Source: Ferribacterium limneticum
GTDB lineage: Bacteria; Pseudomonadota; Gammaproteobacteria; Burkholderiales; Rhodocyclaceae
NCBI RefSeq assembly: GCF_020510625.1
Contig: NZ_CP075191.1
Location: 1,588,001 to 1,652,000 of the forward strand
Direction: 5' to 3'
Length of the DNA: 64,000 nt
This document shows positions 31,968-42,675 of the stretch, one piece after another (position 1 is the stretch's first letter; the number at the start of each line of letters is the position of its first letter). The position numbers were made by a program, and so were the translations under genes. A model generated the notes under the pieces. It had not been told where the DNA came from. It did no database searches and was given only the letters and a program-made list of their open reading frames with translations.

Positions 31968-32339
31968 ATGTACAAACTCATAACGGCCGTCGTTGTTGCG
32001 CTCTCCTTGCAGGCAACACCTGCGCACGCGGATCGTGGATTTGACCACCGAGGGTATGGTCACCACCGAGGCGGTGGCTCCGGATGGGCGGGATTGGCAA
32101 TATTTGGCGCACTGACCGGCTTGGCTATCGTGGCCGATCGAACCCGGCCGGTTTATGTCGATCCCTATTACGTCGGCCCGGTTTATCCGTCGCAGCCCGT
32201 GTATGTCGAGCAGCCGCCTGTGCCGGCGCCAGCCAGTTCGGCAGGTGTCTGGTATTACTGTGGTTCTAGTGCGATGTATTACCCCTATACCCAGGCATGC
32301 CCGGAGGGGTGGCAGGCTGTTCCGGCGCGGCCGTATTGA
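31968..32339 (+). CDS. Secreted glycine/tyrosine-rich hypothetical protein
   Basis: About 123 residues. The signal peptide MYKLITAVVVALSLQATPAHA sets the start at 31968. A His/Gly-rich stretch and one hydrophobic segment (about 38-55) follow, then a Pro/Tyr-rich region. The end is WYYCGSSAMYYPYTQACPEG and W, a motif shared by many proteobacterial envelope proteins of unknown role. The two cysteines could form a disulfide. Confidence 0.7.
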   Translation: MYKLITAVVVALSLQATPAHADRGFDHRGYGHHRGGGSGWAGLAIFGALTGLAIVADRTRPVYVDPYYVGPVYPSQPVYVEQPPVPAPASSAGVWYYCGSSAMYYPYTQACPEGWQAVPARPY

Positions 32340-32390
32340 GCAGGTTTCCGGCTTGCTTACTGCAGGTTTGGGTATCAAACCAGGCGTTCT

Positions 32391-33395
32391 TCAGTCCGGT
32401 TCGGGGGCAATCATCAGCACTTCACTGAAAAATTGCTTGGCTGGCATCCGGAAACCCGCTGCATTTGGATGTCCGCCACCGCCGTAACGGGTGGCAATCA
32501 GCGAAACGTCGAGCGTTCTGCCTTTTGAGCGTAACGATGCCTTGATTTCTCCATCTCCGGAGAAATGCCAGATCAGCCCGTAGGTGCCGCTCTGTTCGGC
32601 CAGCGAGTTGCCCAGTTCAGAGGCAAACAGGGCATTCGCATTGATGGCTATGCCGCGAATAGCCAGCCAGGCCAGATCGCCATCGGTGACAATTTCTTGG
32701 CCGTGACGCTGCGCCTGCAAGGAATCGACGGGTTCGCCGCGAATCCTGGCTGGCGTCCGCAGGCTGCTTTGGGCCAGCCACTCAATTTCCCGCTGGAAAA
32801 ATTGCTCAATGGCCGCACCCTGGAGAATGGTTTCGCTATAGCGCTGCGATGTGACATCCTCTGTCTCGATGACCAGTTGGTGCCAGATGTGCAGATCGAA
32901 AGGCAGCAGGCGCAAGGCACGACAGAATGGGCGGGTGCCGGGGTGCACAAAGCGCCACATGTCCTGCTCCTCAATGTGCAGGATGGCCAGCGGTGGCGGC
33001 GTGTCGGGGTGGAAATGCTCCCAGGCAAGGCGGGCGCCGGATTTGTCCAGATCGAAAATGACGAGCAAAGGCAGTGTCGGGTGCTGATAGCTCTGCAGGC
33101 TGTTTTGGGTTGCGTTTAACCGGTCAGACCATGCTTGGAGTGCCGAGGCGTGGTGGTCAATCTGAATGACCGATTTCGCCAGGGTCGCCATCTTTTTCAG
33201 AACTTCGGGTGGAAAAGAGAAGTCCAGAATAAAGACACTGTGCCCTGCGATGTCAGCCATCTCCCAAGGCTCGCCATGATGCATCGGGCGATATGTGGCG
33301 GTATCGCCAAAGTGGCGCCATGCCGCATAGGCTGCGCCGAAACCGTCCAGACAATCGGCGTGATAGAAAACGGTAACCGGTGGCGGGGGCAACAT
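32391..33395 (-). CDS. DHH-family phosphoesterase
   Basis: A 334-residue protein. The N-terminal DHH domain has VFYHADCLDGFGAAYA and the namesake IDHHASAL. The C-terminal DHHA1 domain ends with YGGGGHPNAAGFRMP, the nucleic-acid-binding loop. Family members include nanoRNases, pAp phosphatases and cyclic-dinucleotide phosphodiesterases; this one is not assigned. The start at 33395 (MLPPPPVTVFYHADC) is chosen because the upstream frame overlaps slyX. It is 1 nt after the slyX stop, so the two are co-transcribed. Confidence 0.85.
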   Translation of the reverse strand: MLPPPPVTVFYHADCLDGFGAAYAAWRHFGDTATYRPMHHGEPWEMADIAGHSVFILDFSFPPEVLKKMATLAKSVIQIDHHASALQAWSDRLNATQNSLQSYQHPTLPLLVIFDLDKSGARLAWEHFHPDTPPPLAILHIEEQDMWRFVHPGTRPFCRALRLLPFDLHIWHQLVIETEDVTSQRYSETILQGAAIEQFFQREIEWLAQSSLRTPARIRGEPVDSLQAQRHGQEIVTDGDLAWLAIRGIAINANALFASELGNSLAEQSGTYGLIWHFSGDGEIKASLRSKGRTLDVSLIATRYGGGGHPNAAGFRMPAKQFFSEVLMIAPEPD

Positions 33396-33396
33396 G

Positions 33397-33600
33397 TCAG
33401 TAATGCGGCGGAATCTCGTCGCGCAGGCTGAAGGCTTGCTCTGATTGCGGTGAGTTTCGTTGCTGCTCACGCAGGGTGCGGATTTCGGCGGCCAGCAGGT
33501 CGATTTGCAGTTGCTGGCGATAAACCATGCGATTGAGTTCGTCGACCAGGTCTTCGGTATAACTGATCTTGATTTCGAGTTCGGTGATGCGTTCTTCCAC
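33397..33600 (-). CDS. slyX: SlyX family protein
   Basis: A 67-residue coiled-coil protein. The heptad-like N-terminal helix (MEERITELEIKISYTEDLVD, ELNRMVYRQQLQIDLLAAE) and the C-terminal PPHY are typical of SlyX, whose function is unknown. It lies between a small membrane protein gene and the DHH gene in one operon. Confidence 0.9.
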   Translation of the reverse strand: MEERITELEIKISYTEDLVDELNRMVYRQQLQIDLLAAEIRTLREQQRNSPQSEQAFSLRDEIPPHY

Positions 33601-33609
33601 GGGATGTCC

Positions 33610-33747
33610 TTATTTTTCGCTGCGCCAGTCGCGCAGGGTTTCCTTGGGCGGTGGCGGGGGTACATCGTTGCGCGGCCGGATCAGGGGCAGGGCGCCACCG
33701 ATGACTACGATCAGGCAAATGCCGAAAATTATCCAACCTTCGTTCAT
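33610..33747 (-). CDS. Small single-pass membrane protein
   Basis: A 45-residue protein with one membrane helix (WIIFGICLIVVIGGALPLI) and a polar Pro-rich tail. GGAG 7 nt before the ATG at 33747 selects this start over longer frames. It is 9 nt upstream of slyX. No family is recognised. Confidence 0.6.
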   Translation of the reverse strand: MNEGWIIFGICLIVVIGGALPLIRPRNDVPPPPPKETLRDWRSEK

Positions 33748-33809
33748 GGGTGACTCCATTGCTTGTTGAGGCAAGTTTACTGCGCATCGAAAAAAATCGC
33801 GAAGGGCTG

Positions 33810-33837
33810 TTGACATCGGCTTCTACGTCTATATAAT
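33810..33837 (+). promoter_or_regulatory. Sigma-70 promoter of tRNA-Val
   Basis: TTGACA (33810-33815) and TATAAT (33832-33837), both consensus, are 16 bp apart. The -10 ends 12 bp before the tRNA. GCGCGC follows the -10, which fits a stringently controlled discriminator. Confidence 0.88.
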
Positions 33838-33849
33838 GCGCGCTTCCTT

Positions 33850-33926
33850 AGGCGGTTAGCTCAGTTGGTTAGAGCGCCACGTTGACATCGTGGAGGTCGT
33901 TGGTTCGATTCCAATACCGCCTACCA
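33850..33926 (+). tRNA. tRNA-Val (anticodon GAC)
   Basis: A 77-nt tRNA. The acceptor AGGCGGT pairs with ACCGCCT. The anticodon stem CCACG/CGTGG has the loop TTGACAT with GAC. The T arm is GTTGGTTCGATTCCAAT and CCA is encoded. Confidence 0.96.
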
Positions 33927-34011
33927 AAATTCCTGACGGAGCTGAAAAATGATTATCCGAACTTGCGTCGCAGTTCTGAAATCGTAATCAAACCAGCTGC
34001 GTTGATAAGAT

Positions 34012-34040
34012 AAAGTGCGGCTAACCCCGCACTTTTTTTT
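34012..34040 (+). terminator. Terminator between tRNA-Val and thrS
   Basis: AAAGTGCGG and CCGCACTTT pair around CTAACC, followed by eight T. It ends 28 nt before thrS. It may end the tRNA transcript or act as an attenuator in a thrS leader. Confidence 0.85.
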
Positions 34041-34068
34041 CGTCCAGATTTTCTCCTGAGATTCCGCC

Positions 34069-35985
34069 ATGCCTGATATCAAACTGCCCGATGGTTCCAT
34101 CCGCTCTTTTGAACAGCCGGTAACAATCGCCGAAGTGGCGGCCAGCATCGGTGCCGGTCTGGCCCGCGCAGCGCTGGGCGGCAAGGTCAATGGCGCTTTG
34201 GTCGATACCTCTTTTCTTATTGAAGAAAACGTTGATCTGGCCATCATCACCGAGCGCGACCCTGAAGGTCTGGAGCTGATCCGCCACTCAACGGCCCACT
34301 TGCTGGCTTACGCGGTCAAGGAGTTGTTCCCGGAAGCCCAGGTCACCATCGGCCCGGTCATCGAAAACGGCTTCTATTACGACTTCGCCTACAAGCGCCC
34401 GTTCACCCCGGAAGATCTAGTGGCGATCGAGAAGCGCATGGCTGAACTGGCCAAGAAGGATGTTCCTGTCAGTCGCGAAGTCTGGGCGCGCGATGATGCG
34501 GTCAAATTCTTTCTCGATCTCGGCGAAAAGTACAAAGCTGAACTGATCGGCGCCATTCCGGCCGACCAGCAAGTGTCGCTCTATCGCGAAGGCGATTTCA
34601 TCGATCTCTGCCGCGGCCCGCACGTGCCGACCACGGCCAAGCTGAAGGTCTTCAAGCTGATGAAGGTGGCAGGCGCCTACTGGCGCGGCGATCATCGCAA
34701 CGAACAGTTGCAGCGCATCTACGGCACCGCCTGGGCCAAGAAGGAAGATCTCGATGCCTACCTGCACATGCTGGAAGAGGCCGAGAAGCGCGACCATCGT
34801 CGCCTGGGCAAGCAATACGACCTCTTTCACATGCAGGACGAAGCGCCGGGTCTGGTTTTTTGGCACCCGAAGGGCTGGGCAATCTGGCAGGAAATCGAGC
34901 AGTACATGCGCGCCGTCTATCGCAACAACGGCTACCAGGAAGTGCGTTGCCCGCAGATCCTCGACAAGTCCCTTTGGGAAAAGTCCGGCCACTGGGAGCA
35001 CTACAAGGACAACATGTTTACGACCTCGTCGGAAAACCGCGATTACGCGGTCAAGCCGATGAACTGTCCGGGGCATGTCCAGGTCTTCAATTCCGACCTC
35101 CGTTCCTACCGCGAACTGCCGTTGCGCTACGGCGAATTCGGTTCCTGTCACCGTAACGAGCCGACCGGCGCGCTGCACGGCCTGATGCGCGTGCGCGGCT
35201 TCGTCCAGGACGACGGCCACATCTTCTGTACCGAAGACCAGATCGAGTCCGAAGTGACTGCCTTCAATGCGCTGGTCAAGAAGGTTTATGGAGACTTCGG
35301 CTTCAACGACGTCGCCGTCAAGCTGGCGCTGCGCCCGGATAGTCGCGTCGGTTCCGACGAAGTCTGGGACAAGGCCGAGGATGCGCTGCGCCAGGGCTTG
35401 CGCGCTTCCGGTCTGGAATGGACGGAACTGCCGGGCGAAGGCGCTTTCTACGGTCCGAAGATCGAGTTCCACATCAAGGACGCCATCGGCCGTTCTTGGC
35501 AGTGCGGCACCATGCAGGTCGACTTTTCGATGCCCGGTCGTCTCGGTGCTGAATATGTTGCCGGCAACGACGAGCGCAAGGTGCCGGTCATGCTGCATCG
35601 AGCCATCCTCGGTTCGCTGGAGCGCTTCATCGGTATCCTGATTGAAAACTTCGCCGGGGCGCTGCCCTTGTGGCTGGCACCAGTACAGGCCGTCGTTCTG
35701 AATATTTCTGAAAAGCAGGCCGATTACGCTGCTGACGTCGCGCAAAAGCTACACTTGGCGGGCTTCAGGGCTGAGGCGGATTTGCGTAACGAGAAAATTA
35801 CCTATAAAATCCGCGAACATAGCTTGAACCGGCTGCCTTATCAGTTCGTTGTGGGCGATAAGGAAAAAGCGGACGGACTGGTAGCCGTGCGTACTCGCGG
35901 TGGTCAGGATCTCGGACAAATGTCTGTTGATGAACTGATCAAGCGACTTCAGGGAGAAGTCGCGGCGCGTAGTGGCACGGCTTAA
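34069..35985 (+). CDS. thrS: Threonyl-tRNA synthetase
   Basis: A 638-residue class II synthetase. It has a TGS domain (1-60), an editing domain with [11 protein letters not shown] (HxxxH zinc/editing site), a catalytic core (about 240-530) with the CPGH zinc motif ([10 protein letters not shown]) and motif 2 ([13 protein letters not shown]), motif 3 ([17 protein letters not shown]), and an anticodon-binding domain at the end. It is the first gene of the thrS-infC-rpmI-rplT-pheST cluster. Length and start are standard. Confidence 0.98.
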   Translation: MPDIKLPDGSIRSFEQPVTIAEVAASIGAGLARAALGGKVNGALVDTSFLIEENVDLAIITERDPEGLELIRHSTAHLLAYAVKELFPEAQVTIGPVIENGFYYDFAYKRPFTPEDLVAIEKRMAELAKKDVPVSREVWARDDAVKFFLDLGEKYKAELIGAIPADQQVSLYREGDFIDLCRGPHVPTTAKLKVFKLMKVAGAYWRGDHRNEQLQRIYGTAWAKKEDLDAYLHMLEEAEKRDHRRLGKQYDLFHMQDEAPGLVFWHPKGWAIWQEIEQYMRAVYRNNGYQEVRCPQILDKSLWEKSGHWEHYKDNMFTTSSENRDYAVKPMNCPGHVQVFNSDLRSYRELPLRYGEFGSCHRNEPTGALHGLMRVRGFVQDDGHIFCTEDQIESEVTAFNALVKKVYGDFGFNDVAVKLALRPDSRVGSDEVWDKAEDALRQGLRASGLEWTELPGEGAFYGPKIEFHIKDAIGRSWQCGTMQVDFSMPGRLGAEYVAGNDERKVPVMLHRAILGSLERFIGILIENFAGALPLWLAPVQAVVLNISEKQADYAADVAQKLHLAGFRAEADLRNEKITYKIREHSLNRLPYQFVVGDKEKADGLVAVRTRGGQDLGQMSVDELIKRLQGEVAARSGTA

Positions 35986-36011
35986 TTATTGTTGTTTTCG
36001 GGGGTTTCACC

Positions 36012-36539
36012 ATAGCTCAGAACAAGGCGCATCGCCTCAACGAAGAAATCACGGTTCCGGAGATTCGTCTCCAGGGTGCAGAAGGTGAACAGCTAGGCAT
36101 CGTCAATATTCGTGCCGCGCTGCAAATGGCTGAAGAAGCCGGTGTCGATCTGGTTGAGATCGCCCCGACCGCCAAGCCGCCAGTCTGCCGCATCATGGAC
36201 TACGGCAAGTTCAAGTACCAGGAACAGAAGCGTGCGCACGAGGCCAAGCTGAAGCAGAAGCAGGTGCAGGTCAAGGAAATCAAACTGCGCCCGGGTACCG
36301 ACGAAAACGATTACCAGATAAAGCTCAGGAACATGACGCGTTTCCTGGAAGAAGGCGACAAGGTCAAGGTGACCCTGCGCTTCCGGGGGCGCGAAATGGC
36401 GCATCAGGAATTCGGCATGCGCCAGTTGGAACGAATCAAGGCAGACCTCGACGCCGTTGGTGCGGTTGAGCAGATGCCGAAGATGGAAGGTCGTCAGATG
36501 ATCATGATTATCGGACCGGCCAAGAAGAAGCAAGCGTAG
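36012..36539 (+). CDS. infC: Translation initiation factor IF-3, ATA start
   Basis: A 175-residue IF-3. The N-domain begins [20 protein letters not shown]. The C-domain contains [13 protein letters not shown] and ends with [11 protein letters not shown]. No ATG, GTG or TTG lies at the position where IF-3 must start. The family N-terminus is reached only from ATA at 36012, which has GGGGG about 7 nt upstream. Non-canonical starts (AUU in E. coli) let IF-3 repress its own synthesis, and the same control is likely here. Starting at the first ATG (36126) would delete most of the N-domain. Confidence 0.95.
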   Translation: MAQNKAHRLNEEITVPEIRLQGAEGEQLGIVNIRAALQMAEEAGVDLVEIAPTAKPPVCRIMDYGKFKYQEQKRAHEAKLKQKQVQVKEIKLRPGTDENDYQIKLRNMTRFLEEGDKVKVTLRFRGREMAHQEFGMRQLERIKADLDAVGAVEQMPKMEGRQMIMIIGPAKKKQA

Positions 36540-36576
36540 TAAAGAGTTGTTATTAGTGCTTTCGGGTAGTAAAAGC

Positions 36577-36591
36577 GTTCCCGCCGGGAAC
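36577..36591 (+). promoter_or_regulatory. Palindrome upstream of rpmI
   Basis: GTTCCC-GCC-GGGAAC lies in the infC-rpmI spacer, 32 nt before rpmI. In other bacteria ribosomal protein L20 binds structured RNA in this region to repress rpmI-rplT; a similar role here is only a suggestion. Confidence 0.4.
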
Positions 36592-36623
36592 CACCTGACG
36601 GCATGTCATTAAGGAGCATCTAA

Positions 36624-36821
36624 ATGCCCAAAATGAAGACCAAGAGCAGCGCCAAAAAGCGTTTCTCGATCCGCGCCGGTGGTAGCATCAAGCGCGGTCA
36701 AGCCTTCAAGCGTCACATTCTGACCAAGAAGACCACCAAGGTTAAGCGTCACCTGCGCGGTGCTACTGCTGTTAATGAGCGCGATGTCGCATCCGTCCGC
36801 GCCATGATGCCCTACGCGTAA
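36624..36821 (+). CDS. rpmI: 50S ribosomal protein L35
   Basis: A 65-residue basic protein with the L35 pattern: [14 protein letters not shown], then [23 protein letters not shown] lies 7 nt before the ATG. It is co-transcribed with rplT. Confidence 0.98.
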   Translation: MPKMKTKSSAKKRFSIRAGGSIKRGQAFKRHILTKKTTKVKRHLRGATAVNERDVASVRAMMPYA

Positions 36822-36832
36822 GGAGATAGAAG

Positions 36833-37192
36833 ATGCCTAGAGTTAAACGTGGTGTAACGGCGCGCGCGCGTCACAAGAAGGTTCTTGTACAGGCCAAGGG
36901 TTACCGCGGTCGTCGCAAGAACGTATATCGCATTGCCAAGCAAGCGGTGATGAAGGCCGGTCAATACCAGTACCGTGACCGTCGTCAACGCAAGCGCCAG
37001 TTCCGTTCTCTGTGGATCGCTCGTATTAATGCTGCAGCTCGTGAGCTGGGCATGAAGTACAGCACGTTCATGAACGGTCTGAAGAAGGCCAATATCGAAG
37101 TCGACCGCAAGGTCCTGGCCGATCTGGCTGTCTTCGATCAGCCGGCATTTGCCGCTCTGGCCGCTCAGGCCAAGGCTCAGCTCGGCGCCTAA
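36833..37192 (+). CDS. rplT: 50S ribosomal protein L20
   Basis: A 119-residue protein with the L20 N-terminus [16 protein letters not shown] and the C-terminal [17 protein letters not shown]20 assembles early in the 50S subunit and represses this operon in other bacteria. AAGGAG precedes it, and a strong terminator follows 14 nt after the stop. Confidence 0.98.
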   Translation: MPRVKRGVTARARHKKVLVQAKGYRGRRKNVYRIAKQAVMKAGQYQYRDRRQRKRQFRSLWIARINAAARELGMKYSTFMNGLKKANIEVDRKVLADLAVFDQPAFAALAAQAKAQLGA

Positions 37193-37206
37193 GCGAAAGC
37201 TTGATG

Positions 37207-37235
37207 AAAAAAAGGAGGCGCAAGCCTCCTTTTTT
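37207..37235 (+). terminator. Rho-independent terminator after rplT
   Basis: A7-GGAGGC and GCCTCC-T6 pair around a GCAA tetraloop. It separates the ribosomal protein genes from pheS, probably with partial readthrough. Confidence 0.92.
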
Positions 37236-37259
37236 ATTGGTGGTTTTGTTGTTTTGTAA

Positions 37260-38318
<1,059 letters not shown>

Positions 38319-38339
38319 CCCACAATTCGAGTCACGCCA

Positions 38340-40724
38340 ATGAAATTCTCCGAATCCTGGCTGCGTACCCTTGTCGATCCCAAACTGTCGAGCGAGGAAC
38401 TCTCCCATCTGTTGACCATGGCCGGCCTGGAGGTCGAGGAACTCGACCCGGTCGCTCCGGCTTTTGACAGCGTCGTTGTTGCCCATGTGCTGGAAGTGGT
38501 CAAGCACCCCGATGCTGACCGTCTGAACGTTTGCCAGGTCGATACTGGCAACGGTATGTCGACGACCATCGTCTGCGGTGCTCCGAACGTGGCCGTCGGC
38601 TTGAAGGTGCCGTGCGCGCTACCCGGCGCCAAGCTGCCCGGTGATTTCACCATCAAGATTGCCAAGGTGCGTGGCATCGAATCGTCCGGCATGCTGTGTT
38701 CCGCCAAGGAACTGGGTATTGCCGAAGAGGCCTCCGGCCTGTTGATCCTGCCGGGCGATGCGCCGGTTGGTCAGTCGATCCGCGAGTATCTTGATCTCGA
38801 CGACAACCTGTTCGAGTTGAAGCTGACGCCAAACCGTGCCGACTGTCTCTCCTTGCTCGGGATCGCCCGAGAGGTCGGCGCTATTACCGGCGTGGCGACC
38901 AGCCTGCCGGTCGTGCCGGAAGTGGCGGCCAGCATTGCCGATAGCCGCACCATTGTGCTCGATGCGCCGGATGCCTGTCCGTTGTATTGCGGTCGCATCC
39001 TCAAGGGGGTCAATGCCAAGGCACCGACGCCAGAGTGGATAAAGCGCCGCCTCGAACGTAGCGGTATCCGCGCCATCTCGGCGCTGGTTGATGTCACGAA
39101 CTACGTGATGCTCGAACTTGGGCAGCCATTGCATGCTTTCGATAACACCAAACTGGAAGGTGCTGTGCATGCCCGCTTGGCGAAGCCGGAAGAAAAACTG
39201 CTGCTGTTGAACGAGCAGACCATCGCGGTTGACGCCGATGTCCTGATGATCGCAGATGACGTGAAGCCCTTGGCCATGGCCGGCATCATGGGAGGCGAGG
39301 AAAGTGGTATCACGCTGGATACAAGTGAGCTTTTTCTGGAGTCCGCTTTCTTCGCACCCAAGGCTATTGCCGGCCGGGCTCGTCGCTACGGCTTTGGCTC
39401 GGATGCATCGCACCGCTTCGAACGCGGCGTCGATTTCGGGGGGGCGCGGCGGGCTATCGAGCGTGCCACGCAATTGATTCTCGACATCTGCGGCGGCCAA
39501 GTCGGTCCAGTCGTCGAAGCCAAGGCTGCTTTGCCAGTTCGTAATCCGGTTCGCCTGCGTACGGCTCGTGCCGAAATGGTGCTTGGCCTGCCGCTCGGTG
39601 CTGAACGCATTGCCGGTCTGTTTGCCGGTCTTGATCTGTCTTTCGTGCGCGAAGGCGATGATTTCCTTGTGACGCCGCCATCCTGGCGCTTCGATATGGA
39701 AATCGAAGAGGACCTGATCGAGGAAATTGCCCGCCTGTACGGCTACGACAACATTCCTTCTGTTTCCCCGCGCGGGCCGCTGAAAATGCTGGTCCAGCCG
39801 GAAGCCCGGCGCCCAGCCTATCGCGTTCGCCAGATGCTGGCCGACCGTGGTTACCAGGAAGTGGTCAATTTCGCCTTCGTCGAGGCAGCCTGGGAGGCCG
39901 ATTTCGCCGCGAATGTGACCGAAGCCGAATTGATCCGCCTGGCCAATCCGATCGCCAGCCAGATGGCGGTAATGCGCTCGACCTTGTTCGGTGGCCTGAT
40001 TTCGAACCTAGTTACCAACCTGAAGCGTAAGCAGACCCGTGTTCGTTTATTCGAAGTCGGCCGTACCTTCCATCGCGATGCTGATGCTCTGCCGGTGAAT
40101 GGTTTCCGTCAGCCGTGGAGGCTGGCTGGACTGGCTTTCGGCGGTGCCTTGCCGGAAGGTTGGGGGAGTGGGGCGCGCAAGGTTGATTTCTACGACGTCA
40201 AGGGCGATATTGAAGCGCTGTTGGCGCCGGCTATTTTGCATTTCGAGAAACTGGTACATCCGGCGCTGCATCCAGGGCGTGCTGCCCGTATTCTGCTTGA
40301 TGGCCGCGATATTGGCTGCGTCGGTGAACTGCATCCGGAATGGGTTCAAAAATACGACCTGCCGCAGGCTCCAGTGGTTTTTGAACTGGATTTCGACGCG
40401 GTCAAGGTAGCGAATGTTCCGGCCTATGCCGAGCTCTCCAAGTTCCCGCCGGTGATTCGCGACTTGGCCATTGTGGTTGACCAGAATGTTGTTTTGCAGA
40501 CCTTGCTGGATGGACTTAAAGGACAGGTTTCTGACCTCATTCAGGACATCCAATTGTTCGATATTTACGTCGGAAAGGGCGTCCCGGAAAACAAGAAAAG
40601 TCTTGCTTTCCGTATAGTTATGCAAGATACTCAACGCACTTTGCAAGATTCAGAAGTTGATGCTGCAATGCAGCAACTGGTGTCCTGTTTCGAACAGGCA
40701 TTCGGTGCTCAACTGCGTGCCTGA
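38340..40724 (+). CDS. pheT: Phenylalanyl-tRNA synthetase beta subunit
   Basis: A 794-residue beta chain. It has a tRNA-binding domain (about 40-150), a B3/B4 editing region, a B5 domain with [20 protein letters not shown], and a C-terminal anticodon-binding FDX-ACB domain ([14 protein letters not shown]). Length is standard. It is followed 14 nt later by ihfA, the order seen in many Proteobacteria. Confidence 0.97.
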   Translation: MKFSESWLRTLVDPKLSSEELSHLLTMAGLEVEELDPVAPAFDSVVVAHVLEVVKHPDADRLNVCQVDTGNGMSTTIVCGAPNVAVGLKVPCALPGAKLPGDFTIKIAKVRGIESSGMLCSAKELGIAEEASGLLILPGDAPVGQSIREYLDLDDNLFELKLTPNRADCLSLLGIAREVGAITGVATSLPVVPEVAASIADSRTIVLDAPDACPLYCGRILKGVNAKAPTPEWIKRRLERSGIRAISALVDVTNYVMLELGQPLHAFDNTKLEGAVHARLAKPEEKLLLLNEQTIAVDADVLMIADDVKPLAMAGIMGGEESGITLDTSELFLESAFFAPKAIAGRARRYGFGSDASHRFERGVDFGGARRAIERATQLILDICGGQVGPVVEAKAALPVRNPVRLRTARAEMVLGLPLGAERIAGLFAGLDLSFVREGDDFLVTPPSWRFDMEIEEDLIEEIARLYGYDNIPSVSPRGPLKMLVQPEARRPAYRVRQMLADRGYQEVVNFAFVEAAWEADFAANVTEAELIRLANPIASQMAVMRSTLFGGLISNLVTNLKRKQTRVRLFEVGRTFHRDADALPVNGFRQPWRLAGLAFGGALPEGWGSGARKVDFYDVKGDIEALLAPAILHFEKLVHPALHPGRAARILLDGRDIGCVGELHPEWVQKYDLPQAPVVFELDFDAVKVANVPAYAELSKFPPVIRDLAIVVDQNVVLQTLLDGLKGQVSDLIQDIQLFDIYVGKGVPENKKSLAFRIVMQDTQRTLQDSEVDAAMQQLVSCFEQAFGAQLRA

Positions 40725-40738
40725 CGGAAACAAAAACG

Positions 40739-41041
40739 ATGACGCTAACCAAAGCTGAGCTCGCTGACCTGCTTTTCGAAAAAGTTGGCCTTAACAAGCG
40801 AGAGGCCAAAGATATGGTCGAAGCTTTTTTCGAAGAGATTCGCAATGCCTTGGAAGTCGGAGATGGTGTCAAACTATCCGGTTTTGGCAATTTTCAGTTG
40901 CGTGACAAACCTCAGCGTCCGGGACGTAATCCCAAGACTGGTCAGGAAATCCCCATTACTGCACGTCGTGTTGTGACCTTTCATGCCAGCCAGAAACTGA
41001 AGTCCGATGTCGAGTTAGCCTTTGATGGAACCGCGGCATAA
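40739..41041 (+). CDS. ihfA: Integration host factor subunit alpha
   Basis: A 100-residue HU/IHF protein. The helical body is [20 protein letters not shown]. The DNA-binding arm is [14 protein letters not shown] with the intercalating proline, followed by [15 protein letters not shown]. It bends DNA in replication, recombination and transcription. Its 3' end overlaps the following MerR-type gene by 17 nt. Confidence 0.97.
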   Translation: MTLTKAELADLLFEKVGLNKREAKDMVEAFFEEIRNALEVGDGVKLSGFGNFQLRDKPQRPGRNPKTGQEIPITARRVVTFHASQKLKSDVELAFDGTAA

Positions 41042-41402
41042 AACAACGGGCGGCGAAGAGCTGCCTCCCATTCCGGCCAAGCGCTATTTCACCATTGGTG
41101 AAGTTAGTGAATTGTGCGGCGTTAAACCGCATGTGTTGCGCTATTGGGAGCAGGAATTTAACCAGCTCAAGCCAGTAAAGCGTCGTGGAAATCGTCGCTA
41201 TTACCAGCATCATGAGGTTTTACTGGTTCGCCGGATTCGCGAGCTTCTTTACAATCAGGGGTTTACAATTAGCGGTGCTCGTAATCGCCTGGATGAAGGT
41301 GGTGCTGTCGAGGTTGTTTCGGCTACTCATTCCGAAACGGGAAAAATCCCCGGTGGCCTGCGTAGTGAATTGAAATCAATTATCGAGATGCTGCAGCTTT
41401 GA
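41025..41402 (+). CDS. MerR-family transcriptional regulator
   Basis: A 125-residue protein. The winged helix-turn-helix is [20 protein letters not shown] with [20 protein letters not shown], followed by a short helix ([14 protein letters not shown]). It lacks the effector domain cysteines of metal sensors. This short form next to ihfA is common in Beta- and Gammaproteobacteria; its targets are unknown to me. ATG at 41025 is taken rather than the TTG at 41022. Confidence 0.9.
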   Translation: MEPRHKTTGGEELPPIPAKRYFTIGEVSELCGVKPHVLRYWEQEFNQLKPVKRRGNRRYYQHHEVLLVRRIRELLYNQGFTISGARNRLDEGGAVEVVSATHSETGKIPGGLRSELKSIIEMLQL

Positions 41403-41425
41403 ATCCCGGGTTTTTCGGGTATAAT
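41399..41425 (+). promoter_or_regulatory. Promoter of tRNA-Pro
   Basis: TTGAAT (41399) and TATAAT (41420-41425) are 15 bp apart. The -10 ends 11 bp before the tRNA. CCCG and CGGG between the boxes could also form a weak hairpin at the end of the MerR-type gene. Confidence 0.6.
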
Positions 41426-41435
41426 GTTTGGCTTG

Positions 41436-41513
<78 letters not shown>

Positions 41514-41521
41514 AATTAATT

Positions 41522-41543
41522 AACCGGCTTTTGCCGGTTTTTT
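41522..41543 (+). terminator. Terminator after tRNA-Pro
   Basis: AACCGGC and GCCGGTT pair around TTTT, followed by a T run, 8 nt after the tRNA. Confidence 0.88.
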
Positions 41544-41613
41544 AATTTGTAGCGTTGATAAATATATTAAGACAAATTAAATTATCACCACGCATTTAAA
41601 TGAGGAGGTAATC

Positions 41614-41931
41614 ATGGATTTGTCCACTTTGTCCGTTGCTCAGTTGCGCGATTTGCAGCAACAAATTCCGGCCGAGCTTAAGCGCCGTGAAGCTCAGGAA
41701 AAGGTTAATGTCCTGAATGAATTGCGTGCCTTTGCCAAAACCCGCGGTTATGCCATCGAGGAATTGCTAGGCAAGGAAACCAAGGTAAAGGCAGTGACCG
41801 GGAATAAGGTCAAGGTCAAATATCGTCATCCGCAGAATTCGGAACTGGAATGGACTGGTCGTGGTCGCAAGCCAAAATGGGTTGAGGCCTGGGTGGCTAA
41901 TGGTGCCAGCCTAGACGGTTTGTTGGTCTAA
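41614..41931 (+). CDS. H-NS family nucleoid protein
   Basis: A 105-residue protein. The N-terminal helix (VAQLRDLQQQIPAELKRREA) would form the coiled-coil oligomerisation region. The C-terminal DNA-binding domain has KYRHPQNSELEWTGRGRKPK and W, the betaproteobacterial H-NS/MvaT-like AT-hook loop. It silences AT-rich DNA. A strong GAGGAGGT ribosome binding site precedes it, in an AT-rich upstream region that could be self-regulated. surE follows after 3 nt. Confidence 0.92.
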   Translation: MDLSTLSVAQLRDLQQQIPAELKRREAQEKVNVLNELRAFAKTRGYAIEELLGKETKVKAVTGNKVKVKYRHPQNSELEWTGRGRKPKWVEAWVANGASLDGLLV

Positions 41932-41934
41932 CCC

Positions 41935-42675
41935 ATGCGTATTCTGCTCAGTAATGATGACGGCTATTTTGCTCCGGGGCTTGCCGCGCTGGCTGAAGCC
42001 TTGGAAGGGCTTGGCGAGGTGGTTGTCGTTGCTCCGGAGCAGAATCGCAGCGGGGCTAGTAATTCGCTGACACTGGATCGGCCACTATTGCTCAAAAAGG
42101 CGGCCAATGGATTTTATTTCGTCAATGGCACACCGACTGACTGTGTGCATTTGGCGGTGACCGGCATGCTTGATAGATTGCCGGATATTATTGTTTCCGG
42201 AATTAATCTGGGCGCCAATATGGGCGACGATACGATTTATTCCGGAACTGTCGCTGCTGCAACAGAGGGGTATTTGCTGGGCATTCCTTCTATTGCAGTT
42301 TCCATGACCAGTTTTGAGGGTAATAATTTTGCCTCGGCTGGTCAGGTGGCTCGTGAATTGGTTGAGCGCTTTGTTCGTAATCCAATCATGGAACCGATAT
42401 TGCTGAATGTGAATGTCCCGGATATTCCGTATTCCGAATTGAAGGGTACGGAAGTTACCCGTCTTGGCCGTCGGCATAAGGCTGAGCCGGTAGTCAAGAT
42501 GCAGTCGCCCCGTAATGAGACGGTTTATTGGGTGGGCGCGGCCGGTGCGGCGGCTGATGCTGGGCCGGGGACTGACTTTAATGCGGTCGAGCGCGGCTTC
42601 GTTTCAATTACCCCTTTGCAGATCGATCTGACGCACTCAGCTCAGCTGTCGCACATTGATCAGTGGATGAGGTGA
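41935..42675 (+). CDS. surE: 5'/3'-nucleotidase SurE
   Basis: A 246-residue metal-dependent phosphatase of nucleoside monophosphates and polyphosphate. The N-terminal metal site is [36 protein letters not shown] carries the active-site Asn and Asp region. It is the first of the surE-pcm-nlpD-rpoS stationary-phase cluster, and overlaps the pcm reading frame if that starts at 42663. Confidence 0.96.
   Translation: MRILLSNDDGYFAPGLAALAEALEGLGEVVVVAPEQNRSGASNSLTLDRPLLLKKAANGFYFVNGTPTDCVHLAVTGMLDRLPDIIVSGINLGANMGDDTIYSGTVAAATEGYLLGIPSIAVSMTSFEGNNFASAGQVARELVERFVRNPIMEPILLNVNVPDIPYSELKGTEVTRLGRRHKAEPVVKMQSPRNETVYWVGAAGAAADAGPGTDFNAVERGFVSITPLQIDLTHSAQLSHIDQWMR

Noticed and set aside
34417-35745. 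A 442-codon minus-strand frame antisense to thrS.
   Set aside because: It is fully inside a certain gene and has no recognisable domain.
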